Shown here: positions 1 to 6,421 of the stretch, piece by piece
Position numbering within the stretch: position 1 is the stretch's first letter
How the letters are laid out: every line of letters starts with the position of its first letter
Origin: Dokdonella_A sp040002595
GTDB lineage: Bacteria; Pseudomonadota; Gammaproteobacteria; Xanthomonadales; Rhodanobacteraceae
Length of the DNA: 7,856 nucleotides
Direction: 5' to 3'
Assembly (NCBI GenBank): GCA_040002595.1
Contig: JBDUED010000122.1
Span: forward strand, 1-7,856
Notes under the pieces: model-generated
Seen by the model: only the letters and a program-made list of their open reading frames with translations
The model's database searches: none
Told to the model about the DNA's origin: nothing
Made by a program: the position numbers and the translations under genes

Positions 1-427
1 GACCCGCGCGCGCGAGCACGCCACCGGGTTGCGCCGTCAGCGGGAACACGTGTCCGGGTTGCACGATATGCGCAGGCGCCGCAGCGGCGCGCACCGCGGT
101 GCGAATCGTGTGCGCGCGATCATAGGCCGAGATGCCGGTGGTGACGCCTTCGGCGGCCTCGATCGACGCGGTAAAATTGGTGTGATGCGGCGAGGTATTC
201 GTGTCGACCATCGGTTTGAGGCCGAGCTGACGACAGCGCGCGTGGGTCATTGACAGGCAGATCAAGCCGCGCCCTTCGCGCGCCATGAAATTGATGTCTT
301 CGGGACGCACCTTCTCGGCCGCCATGATGAGGTCGCCCTCGTTTTCGCGATCTTCGTCATCGACGATCACGACCATGCGTCCGGCGCGGATGTCCACAAG
401 TATTTGTTCAATAGTCGCAAACGGCAT
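1..427 (-). CDS. ribB: 3,4-dihydroxy-2-butanone 4-phosphate synthase (RibB, or N-terminal half of RibBA), C-terminus cut by window edge
   Basis: This enzyme converts ribulose 5-phosphate to 3,4-dihydroxy-2-butanone 4-phosphate plus formate, the four-carbon donor for the lumazine ring in cytosolic riboflavin synthesis. It starts at ATG 425-427 with MPFATIEQIL and 142 residues are visible. The acidic Mg-binding loop DDEDRENEGDL is at residues 23-33, GRGLIC at 52-57, TGISAYDR at 97-104 and PGHVFPL at 124-130. The window ends after residue 142 (..LARAG), just where the family's GHTEA metal/catalytic histidine segment should begin, so the active site is incomplete here only because of the edge. 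The sequence shows no frame damage. It follows ribE after a 51-bp gap with no clear Shine-Dalgarno and no in-frame upstream start, so translation may be coupled to ribE. In this order the protein is often a RibBA fusion with GTP cyclohydrolase II; the window cannot settle that. Confidence 0.95.
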   Translation of the reverse strand, partial: MPFATIEQILVDIRAGRMVVIVDDEDRENEGDLIMAAEKVRPEDINFMAREGRGLICLSMTHARCRQLGLKPMVDTNTSPHHTNFTASIEAAEGVTTGISAYDRAHTIRTAVRAAAAPAHIVQPGHVFPLTAQPGGVLARAG

Positions 428-478
428 GGAACGCGCTCGATCAAGGGTGGAAGATAATCACCGTTTCCAGGCTGAAAG

Positions 479-1069
479 TCATGCGCGAGCGAGACGCTCG
501 ACGTAGCGCGCGATCAGATCGACTTCAAGGTTCACGCCATCGCCAGGTTTACGAGTGCCCAATGTGGTCACCTCGAGCGTGTGCGGAATCAAGGTGACGC
601 CGAAGGTGTCGCCATGGACGGTGTTGACGGTCAGGCTGGTGCCGTCGATGCAGATTGAACCCTTGACCGCGATGTAACGCATGAGAGGACCCGGTGCGCT
701 GAAAGTCCAGCGCTGCGATGCACCGTCATCGTCGAGTGAAACAACGTGACCGACGCCATCAACATGACCCGCAACCAGATGTCCGCCGAGGCGATCGGAA
801 AGGCGTAACGCTTTTTCGAGGTTGAGCGTGTCGCCGACGCCGAGCGCACCCAAGGTCGTGCACGCCAGGGTTTCGGCGGACACATCGGCGCTGAAGCGCG
901 CCCCATCGAGTGCCACGACGGTCAGACATACGCCCGCAACCGCAATGCTCTCTCCGAGCGCGACATCGCTCAGATCGAGCGCGCCGGCATCGATCGCAAG
1001 ACGCACGTCGACGCCGCGCGCCCCACGCGAGGAAATTCGGCCAACAGCCTGGACGATTCCGGTAAACAT
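479..1069 (-). CDS. ribE: riboflavin synthase alpha subunit
   Basis: The 196-residue enzyme dismutates two molecules of 6,7-dimethyl-8-ribityllumazine into riboflavin and a pyrimidinedione, the last step of riboflavin synthesis. The start is ATG 1067-1069, giving the family-typical MFTGIV. A good AAGGAG (1078-1083) sits 8 nt upstream, so the longer open frame reaching 1111 is not the start. Two tandem lumazine-binding barrels are visible. Domain 1 (about 1-95) carries GVCLTV at 46-51. GGHLVAGHVDG (95-105) marks the junction. Domain 2 carries the matching GTSLTVN at 143-149 and IPHTLEVTTLG at 161-171. The C-terminal helix VDLIARYVERL (183-193) is the trimerisation-type tail. Length is slightly below the common 200-215 residues. 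It follows ribD after 46 bp and precedes ribB by 51 bp. The symbol ribE is used here for riboflavin synthase; some nomenclature calls it ribC. Confidence 0.97.
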   Translation of the reverse strand: MFTGIVQAVGRISSRGARGVDVRLAIDAGALDLSDVALGESIAVAGVCLTVVALDGARFSADVSAETLACTTLGALGVGDTLNLEKALRLSDRLGGHLVAGHVDGVGHVVSLDDDGASQRWTFSAPGPLMRYIAVKGSICIDGTSLTVNTVHGDTFGVTLIPHTLEVTTLGTRKPGDGVNLEVDLIARYVERLARA

Positions 1070-1077
1070 CCGTCTTT

Positions 1078-1083
1078 CTCCTT
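1078..1083 (-). promoter_or_regulatory. Shine-Dalgarno of ribE
   Basis: The minus strand reads AAGGAG here, 8 nt before ATG 1067-1069. It fixes the ribE start at MFTGIV and excludes the upstream in-frame start at 1111. It is the strongest ribosome binding site among the minus-strand genes of the window. Confidence 0.8.
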
Positions 1084-1115
1084 CCCTTGAACCATGTCTC
1101 GCGGATGACAAAGAT

Positions 1116-2261
1116 TTACGGCGCCAGTTTCATCCGCAACGACAAGCGAAGGTCATCGCCCACCTGACGCTGTTCAAACAGACGCAGCTTCCAGCGCGCG
1201 CTCATCTCCGACAAGGCTGGCACGGCGAACATCGGTCGCGCCGAATCACCCAACAGGACAGGAGCGATGTACAGCAAAAGTTCGTCCACGAATCCCGCCG
1301 CGAACAGCGCACCCGCCAGCGTCGACCCCGCCTCGACTTGCACCTCGTTCATGCCACGCGCCGCGAGCAGGCCCAACACGGCATCGAGATCCAGGCCGCC
1401 TGGGCCGCTCGCAACCGCGACGCGCTCGACCTGCGCGAAGCGGCCGTCATCGGACAGCGCATCGTGCGCGTGCAACAGCAACGTCGGCGCACTGCCATCC
1501 AGCACATGCGCGCCGCGCGGCGTGCGCAGCCTCGAATCGAGCACAACGCGCAGCGGCGTCACGCCCATCGCGGATGCAGCTTCCTGCGTTTCCAAGCTTC
1601 CTGCGTGCGGGGAAATCGCAGAGGGCGACTGAAGCCTTGCCGTTAGTCGAGGATCATCCGCGAGCACAGTGCCGACCCCGGTCAGGATCGCCGAGCTGCG
1701 CGCACGCCATTTCTGTACGTCGGCGCGTGCGGCTTCACCGGTTATCCATTTCGACGCGCCGTTGGCCAGAGCGATGCGCCCGTCGAGACTCGTCGCCAGC
1801 TTCACCCGTAACCACGGACGACCGCGTTCGATGCGGCTGAAAAAGCCGCGATTGAGGTCACGCGCCACCCCGCGCATCAAACCGGTTTCAACGACGATGC
1901 CGGCGGCACGCAGGCGATCGAGCGCACCGCCGCCATGCTGAAACGGATCCTCGCTGGCGATCACGATGCGCGCGACGTGCGCCGCGATCAACACATCCGC
2001 ACAGGGCGGCGTGCGGCCATGCAGCCCGCACGGTTCCAGCGTCACATAGGCGGTCGCGCCGCGCGCGCGATCGCCGGCCGCGGCAAGCGCAAATACTTCC
2101 GCGTGCGGATGACCGGCGCATCGATGCCAACCTTCACCCACGACCTCCTCGCCGTGCGCGATCACGCAGCCAACGTGCGGATTGGGTTGGGTCGTGAACA
2201 GGCCGCGCCCAGCGAGCCGCAATGCGCGCGCCATCAACGCGTGATCGACCGCGGAAAACAC
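1116..2261 (-). CDS. ribD: bifunctional diaminohydroxyphosphoribosylaminopyrimidine deaminase / 5-amino-6-(5-phosphoribosylamino)uracil reductase
   Basis: RibD carries out the second and third steps of the GTP branch of riboflavin synthesis: zinc-dependent deamination of the pyrimidine, then NADPH reduction of its ribose. From the GTG at 2261 it has 381 residues. The deaminase domain (about 1-145) shows PNPHVGCVI (26-34), zinc/catalytic HAE (53-55) and EPC..(6)..PPC with zinc cysteines 78 and 87. The reductase domain (about 150-381) shows KLATSLDGRIA (154-164), WITG.., VLADDPRLTAR and VEAGSTLAGALF (309-320). GTG 2261 is chosen because AAGGG lies 9 nt upstream; an in-frame TTG at 2270 directly abuts that motif and would overlap the nrdR stop by 3 nt. 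Both starts keep the conserved FSAVDHALM lead. Two oddities: the residue two after Cys78 is Leu, where related enzymes usually have His, and about 18 extra residues follow LTARL in the reductase domain. Confidence 0.95.
   Translation of the reverse strand: MFSAVDHALMARALRLAGRGLFTTQPNPHVGCVIAHGEEVVGEGWHRCAGHPHAEVFALAAAGDRARGATAYVTLEPCGLHGRTPPCADVLIAAHVARIVIASEDPFQHGGGALDRLRAAGIVVETGLMRGVARDLNRGFFSRIERGRPWLRVKLATSLDGRIALANGASKWITGEAARADVQKWRARSSAILTGVGTVLADDPRLTARLQSPSAISPHAGSLETQEAASAMGVTPLRVVLDSRLRTPRGAHVLDGSAPTLLLHAHDALSDDGRFAQVERVAVASGPGGLDLDAVLGLLAARGMNEVQVEAGSTLAGALFAAGFVDELLLYIAPVLLGDSARPMFAVPALSEMSARWKLRLFEQRQVGDDLRLSLRMKLAP
1578..1606. repeat. 12-bp direct repeat inside ribD
   Basis: AGCTTCCTGCGT occurs at 1578-1589 and again, identically, at 1595-1606, a period of 17 bp. 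It lies in the part of ribD coding for the extra residues between LTARL and PLRVVLDS. The period is not a multiple of three, so the two copies are read in different frames. Confidence 0.75.
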
Positions 2262-2266
2262 GGCCC

Positions 2267-2785
2267 TCAACCCTTGCTCTTGCGTGGCGCGAGATCAGCG
2301 AGCAACGGCAACTGCATTCCCTCGGCCGAAGGCATGTCGCGTTCTAGGCGTTCGATCTCCTCGCGAAACGCTTGCACATCCTCGAAGCTGCGATACACCG
2401 AGGCGAAACGCACGTAGGCCACGTGATCGAGTTGCCGCAGCTCGCGCATGACCAGTTCGCCGATACGCAATGAAGGCACCTCGCGCTCGCTGCTGCGACG
2501 CAGATCCTCGATCACGGCACGCACCGCCGCATCCACCTGCTCGCTGCTGACAGGGCGCTTCTGCAAGGCGCGCATGAAACCGGTGCGCAGCTTGGACTCG
2601 TCAAACGTCTCGCGGCGACCGTCGCCCTTGACCACACTCGGCAACTTGATCTCGGCGGTCTCAAACGTATTGAAGCGCTCGCCGCACTTTTCGCACTCAC
2701 GTCGGCGGCGGATCGTCGCGCCGTCTTCGGAAACGCGCGAGTCGATCACGCGCGTGTCTTCGTGCTGGCAAAAGGGGCAGTGCAT
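2267..2785 (-). CDS. nrdR: transcriptional repressor NrdR
   Basis: NrdR senses ATP/dATP through an ATP-cone and binds NrdR boxes at ribonucleotide reductase promoters to repress them. The 172-residue product has the expected N-terminal zinc ribbon, with Cys3, Cys6, Cys31 and Cys34, an arginine-rich stretch RRRR at 26-29 for DNA contact, and an ATP-cone (about 49-139) with GDGRRETFD at 54-62 and the typical VAYVRFASVYRSF at 122-134. The tail after about residue 145 is some 20 residues longer than in E. coli NrdR. The start is ATG 2783-2785 (MHCPFC); the frame-extending TTG at 2788 is unlikely. No good Shine-Dalgarno is visible. Its TGA (2267-2269) lies next to or overlapping the ribD start, so the two are translationally close. 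Pairing with rib genes is a known conserved arrangement and does not mean NrdR controls riboflavin synthesis. Confidence 0.97.
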   Translation of the reverse strand: MHCPFCQHEDTRVIDSRVSEDGATIRRRRECEKCGERFNTFETAEIKLPSVVKGDGRRETFDESKLRTGFMRALQKRPVSSEQVDAAVRAVIEDLRRSSEREVPSLRIGELVMRELRQLDHVAYVRFASVYRSFEDVQAFREEIERLERDMPSAEGMQLPLLADLAPRKSKG

Positions 2786-2793
2786 CAAAAGAC

Positions 2794-2821
2794 CGGGAAT
2801 TGTGAATCGACAATCGGCAAT
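2794..2821. repeat. four degenerate heptads, ATTCCCG type
   Basis: On the plus strand four successive 7-mers read CGGGAAT, TGTGAAT, CGACAAT and CGGCAAT; all end in AAT and fill 2794-2821 without a gap. On the minus strand, the direction of nrdR transcription, they read ATTGCCG ATTGTCG ATTCACA ATTCCCG. Similar ATTCCCG-like heptad runs are something I recall from intergenic regions of Xanthomonadales. The array occupies most of the 37 nt between the glyA terminator T-tract and the nrdR ATG. Confidence 0.55.
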
Positions 2822-2822
2822 G

Positions 2823-2855
2823 AAAAAACCCCGAAATACCGCGCGAACGGGGCTC
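2823..2855 (-). terminator. intrinsic terminator of glyA
   Basis: Read on the minus strand, a stem GCCCCG / CGGGGT (core pairs 2829-2833 with 2848-2852, plus an outer G-U and A-U) closes a loop of 14 nt and is followed at once by T6 (2828-2823). It lies 39 to 71 nt past the glyA stop and upstream of nrdR. The core is only 5 GC pairs with a largish loop, so readthrough is plausible. Confidence 0.75.
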
Positions 2856-2893
2856 TTTCGATTCCCGCAGTTGAATTCGCGAATCCGGGCTTT

Positions 2894-4147
2894 TCAGCCA
2901 TACACCGGAAACGCCTTGCATTGCGCCGTCACCTTGTCGCGCACGTGCCCGAGCACGGTCGCGTCGCCCGGCGCATCGAGCAGGTCACAAATCCAGTTGG
3001 CGAGGTCCGTGCAATCGTTTTCCAGATATCCGCGCGTGGTCACTGCGGGAGTTCCGATGCGCAAGCCCGAGGTCACGAAGGGCGAGCGCGGATCGTTCGG
3101 CACGGCGTTCTTGTTGACCGTGATATGCGCCTCGCCCAGCGCCGCTTCTGCGTCCTTGCCGGTTACGTCGCGGCCGATCATGTCGATCAGCATCAGATGA
3201 TTCTCGGTGCCGCCCGAAACGATTCGATAGCCGCGCGCGATGAATGTCTTCGCCATCGCCTGTGCATTCTTCACGACCTGGGCCTGGTAAATCTTGAATT
3301 GCGGCTCCAGCGCTTCCTTGAACGCGACCGCCTTGGCCGCGATCACATGCATCAGCGGACCGCCCTGGATGCCGGGGAACACGATACTTTGCAATTTCTT
3401 GACCAAGTCTTCGGACGCATTTTTCGCGACAATAATGCCACCGCGCGGACCGCGCAGGGTCTTGTGCGTGGTCGACGTGACGACGTGCGCATGCGGCAGC
3501 GGACTCGGATACACACCGGCGGCGACGAGGCCGGCAACGTGCGCCATGTCGACGAAGAACAACGCTTTGACCGAGTCGGCAATTGCGCGCATGCGCGCCC
3601 AATCGACAACTTGCGAATACGCACTGAAGCCGCCAATCAACATCTTCGGCCTGTGCTCGTTGGCGAGGCGTTGGACTTCGTCGTAGTCGATCAGGCCGTT
3701 GACGTCCACACCATACTGCACCGCGTTGAACAGCTTGCCGCTCAAGTTGACCTTGGCGCCGTGGGTCAGATGCCCCCCATGCGCGAGGCTCATGCCGAGG
3801 ATCGTGTCACCCGGCTTGAGCAGCGCAAAATAGACGGCTTGATTGGCCTGCGATCCCGAATGCGGTTGCACGTTTGCATAATCGCAATCGAACAGTTGCC
3901 TGCAGCGCTCGATCGCCAGTGTCTCCGCAATGTCGACATATTCGCAGCCACCGTAATAACGCTTGCCCGGATAGCCTTCGGCATATTTATTGGTCAGCAC
4001 CGAGCCTTGTGCTTCGAGCACGCGCGGACTTGCGTAGTTTTCCGAGGCAATCAACTCGACGTGATCCTCCTGCCGCTGGCGCTCGGAAGCGATCGCCTGG
4101 GCGAGTTGGGGATCGTAACCTTCGATACGGGCATCCTTGGGGAACAT
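2894..4147 (-). CDS. glyA: serine hydroxymethyltransferase
   Basis: This is a PLP enzyme, cytosolic, that interconverts serine plus tetrahydrofolate with glycine plus 5,10-methylene-tetrahydrofolate; it is the main source of glycine and one-carbon units. At 417 residues it equals the E. coli enzyme and its key residues fall at the same numbers. Glu57 is in KYAEGYPGKRYYGG with Tyr64-Tyr65. Asp200 and His203 are in FVDMAHVAGL. The Schiff-base Lys229 is in TSTTHKTLRGPRGG, and the carboxylate-binding Arg363 is in SGLRIGTPA. The start is ATG 4145-4147 (MFPKD); AAGG lies 12 nt upstream, a wide spacing. It is followed by its own terminator and preceded by an 80-bp gap with a possible promoter, so it is probably transcribed separately from the upstream glycosyltransferase gene. 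No glycine riboswitch fits in the short leader. A 467-codon frame on the other strand is a shadow. Confidence 0.98.
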   Translation of the reverse strand: MFPKDARIEGYDPQLAQAIASERQRQEDHVELIASENYASPRVLEAQGSVLTNKYAEGYPGKRYYGGCEYVDIAETLAIERCRQLFDCDYANVQPHSGSQANQAVYFALLKPGDTILGMSLAHGGHLTHGAKVNLSGKLFNAVQYGVDVNGLIDYDEVQRLANEHRPKMLIGGFSAYSQVVDWARMRAIADSVKALFFVDMAHVAGLVAAGVYPSPLPHAHVVTSTTHKTLRGPRGGIIVAKNASEDLVKKLQSIVFPGIQGGPLMHVIAAKAVAFKEALEPQFKIYQAQVVKNAQAMAKTFIARGYRIVSGGTENHLMLIDMIGRDVTGKDAEAALGEAHITVNKNAVPNDPRSPFVTSGLRIGTPAVTTRGYLENDCTDLANWICDLLDAPGDATVLGHVRDKVTAQCKAFPVYG

Positions 4148-4180
4148 GGTTCTGACGGACCTTGATCGGGAATTGCCGCG

Positions 4181-4210
4181 ATGTTACAGGTTCACGACCG
4201 CCGATCCCAA
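4181..4210 (-). promoter_or_regulatory. possible sigma70-type promoter of glyA
   Basis: On the minus strand TTGGGA (4210-4205) is followed after 18 bp by TAACAT (4186-4181), which is preceded by TG at one base distance, giving an extended -10 look. Transcription would begin about 25 to 30 nt before the glyA ATG. The match is moderate (four of six at each box), and in GC-rich DNA such pairs also arise by chance. Confidence 0.35.
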
Positions 4211-4227
4211 GATGAGGACCTGGCGGC

Positions 4228-6351
4228 TCAGTGCATGTCACCTGGCTCCGGTGCCGATCCGCCGTCTTCATGGAGTGCTCCGGCGCACCAGAGCTTCCAC
4301 GCTTGACGCAGCGCCGCCGACACCTGCGTGGCGTGCCGCCCGACTTCGACCGCCGCGTTGCGCGCGCGCGCCGGCAGCGTCGCCCGCAGTATGGCGCGGC
4401 GATCCGGATTATCGACGAGCGCCTGCACGCGCTCGACGTAATCTCCTGCGTCGACGGCGACGCAATCGGACAGGCCAAGCGCGACAAGCAGGCTCATGCT
4501 CTGCCGGCTCGCCATCGTGTCGCCGCACCACGCCACCACGGGAACCCCCATCGCCAGCGCGTCGCAACTGGTTGCGCAGCCTGAGAACGGAAATGGATCG
4601 AGCGCGATGTCGACGTCCGCGTAGGCCGCGAGCGTCTCCTCATGCGTACCGTAGCCCGCCAGTTCGAGGCGTGCTGCGTCGATGCCGCACGCGGCGCACC
4701 GCGCGAGAAAGCGCGAGCGCGTCTGCACGTCATCGAACGCCCCTGCTTTCAAGCGCAGCACCGCCGACGGATTCGCCTGAAGTATGTGCGACCACGCGGC
4801 GAGCACGGCGTCGTTGATCTTCGCGAGACGATTGAAACAGGCAAAGCGCAGGCCGGCGTCGACGCGTGGCCGCACCTGCGGGTAAACGAATGCCGGCGCA
4901 TGGCAGAGACGACCGTCGCTCAGATACAGCAAGCGTTCGCTGTAGTGCCGAGCGAACTGCGGCGGGCTCAGCCGCTCATCGCTGAGCATGAAATCGATCG
5001 CATCGAGTCCGCTGCTGTGAAAGTAGTCGAGCCAGCTGATCTGCACGGGCGCCGGCCTCGCTGCCAGTGCGCGCAGTCGATTAGCGGGCCCGTGACCGCT
5101 GAGTTCGACCAACACGTCGATGCGGTCGGCACGGATCAGTTCGCATAGTTGCGCGTCGTCGAGTTCGTCGACCTGCCGCCACACCGCGGCAGCGGCGCGG
5201 AAGCGCGCGTTTGCGTCGTCCTCGATGCTGCCGTTGTCGTACAGGAAATGTTGCATGCCGTGCCGATCGAGCGCCGCGAATTCCGTCGCGAAAAAGGTCT
5301 CCACCACGCCGGCCGAGAAGCGCGGTGAGAGCCAGCCGATACGCAGAGGTCTTTCGGGATCGGCATGCGGTTGCGCGGGCACCCAGCGGGGCGGCGCTGA
5401 GGCGAAGTCGTCGGCCCAGCGACGATGCGCCGCGGCCAACGCGTTCGCGGACACCTGGGGCGCGTGCTGCAGGGCGATCAGCTGCGAACTCGCGGCGATG
5501 GCATCGCGCGGATGATCGGCGCGCAGCGTTGCATACTCGGCAAGCGCTGCCTCGATCTCACCGCGCTCTCGAAAAAGTTCCGCCCGCAATAGGCGCGCGC
5601 CGCGATGCTGCGGCGATCGCGCCAGGACCTGGGCAGCCATCGCGATCGCGTCGCCGGAGCAACGCTGGGACTCAAGCTCGCAGGCGCGCCGATAATGCAT
5701 CTCGATATCGAAGCGCGCCGCCAGCACGGTGTCGCCCGGCAGGTCCGTGCGCAATCGTGCCAACAGTGCCAACGCGGCATTGGCGCGACCGGCGTGTTCG
5801 AGCAAGGTTGCAACCTCCAGCGCGAGCGATCGTTCGGCGGCGAGAGGCGGCAACGGTTTACGTAGCCGTGCGGCGATGCCCGCGCCCTGCGCGCTGATCG
5901 CGGCGCAGCGAAACCACTGCAGGAGTGCTCCGGCGTGCTGCGGGCGAAGGACGCTCGCCTGCCTCAGTGCGCGTGCCGCCTCGGCCTCGCGTCCTGCCGC
6001 GGCCAATGCCAGTCCGAGATTGATCCATCCTCCGAATCCACCCGGATCGCCGGCGATCGCCTGCCTTGCGTCGATTTCCGATGCTGCCGGATCTGCCAGC
6101 GCAAGGTGGATCGCTGCCCGGTTGGCCAGGATCGAGGACTTGTCGGCAGCCAGCGCCAGGGCCTTGTCGAGCCATTGGAGCGCCTGCGCGGATTGCCCCC
6201 GTTGATGCTGCAGCATCCCCAGCATATGCAGTGCATCGACATTGCCAAGGTCCTGCGCAAGCAGTTCCCTGTAGTACTTGTCAGCCGTAACAAGGTCGCC
6301 CGCACGATGGCAGGACAGCGCGGCGCGCAACAGGTCCTCGGTGGTCGGCAT
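4228..6351 (-). CDS. TPR-repeat protein with C-terminal O-GlcNAc-transferase-like (GT41) domain, divergent active site
   Basis: The 707-residue protein has no signal peptide or membrane segment and is probably cytosolic. The N-terminal part is TPR: regular 34-residue units at about 4-37, 38-71, 72-105 and 106-139, then less regular ones to about 283, including 174-207 and 250-283. The C-terminal half (about 335-690) matches the OGT/SPINDLY family: LRIGWLSPRF (336-345), SGHGPANRLRAL (418-429), PVQISWLDYFHSSGL (435-449), FNRLAKIND (506-514) with Lys511 at the catalytic/UDP lysine position, and DIALDPFPFSGCATSCDAL (581-599). The family would transfer a sugar, often GlcNAc, to Ser/Thr of proteins; substrate and sugar cannot be told here. 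The usual His in the first catalytic motif appears to be Gly348. The start is ATG 6349-6351; there is no clear Shine-Dalgarno, but TPR 1 begins at residue 4. No glycan or flagellar neighbours are present. Confidence 0.88.
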   Translation of the reverse strand: MPTTEDLLRAALSCHRAGDLVTADKYYRELLAQDLGNVDALHMLGMLQHQRGQSAQALQWLDKALALAADKSSILANRAAIHLALADPAASEIDARQAIAGDPGGFGGWINLGLALAAAGREAEAARALRQASVLRPQHAGALLQWFRCAAISAQGAGIAARLRKPLPPLAAERSLALEVATLLEHAGRANAALALLARLRTDLPGDTVLAARFDIEMHYRRACELESQRCSGDAIAMAAQVLARSPQHRGARLLRAELFRERGEIEAALAEYATLRADHPRDAIAASSQLIALQHAPQVSANALAAAHRRWADDFASAPPRWVPAQPHADPERPLRIGWLSPRFSAGVVETFFATEFAALDRHGMQHFLYDNGSIEDDANARFRAAAAVWRQVDELDDAQLCELIRADRIDVLVELSGHGPANRLRALAARPAPVQISWLDYFHSSGLDAIDFMLSDERLSPPQFARHYSERLLYLSDGRLCHAPAFVYPQVRPRVDAGLRFACFNRLAKINDAVLAAWSHILQANPSAVLRLKAGAFDDVQTRSRFLARCAACGIDAARLELAGYGTHEETLAAYADVDIALDPFPFSGCATSCDALAMGVPVVAWCGDTMASRQSMSLLVALGLSDCVAVDAGDYVERVQALVDNPDRRAILRATLPARARNAAVEVGRHATQVSAALRQAWKLWCAGALHEDGGSAPEPGDMH

Positions 6352-6421
6352 TGCGGCTGGCTGGAGTGGGTGGACAATGCCATGGTAGCCGACGGTGTGC
6401 AGGCCACCTCGGAATGGCGCC

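Noticed and set aside
822..1646. 274-codon plus-strand frame across ribE and ribD
   Set aside because: It spans two certain genes in antisense, is Arg/His/Gln-rich, and has no motif or ribosome site; a shadow.
2762..4165. 467-codon open frame on the plus strand opposite glyA, longer than glyA itself
   Set aside because: It mirrors glyA codon structure, gives an Arg/His-rich sequence without recognisable domains, and runs past glyA at both ends only because GC-rich DNA has few stops. glyA is certain from its motifs.
4194..4230. CCGCC ... GGCGG pairing after the GT41 stop as a terminator
   Set aside because: The loop is about 19 nt and no T-tract follows on the minus strand; too weak to call.
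6381..6386. TACCAT on the minus strand as -10 of the GT41 gene
   Set aside because: No acceptable -35 at 16-18 bp and only four of six matches.
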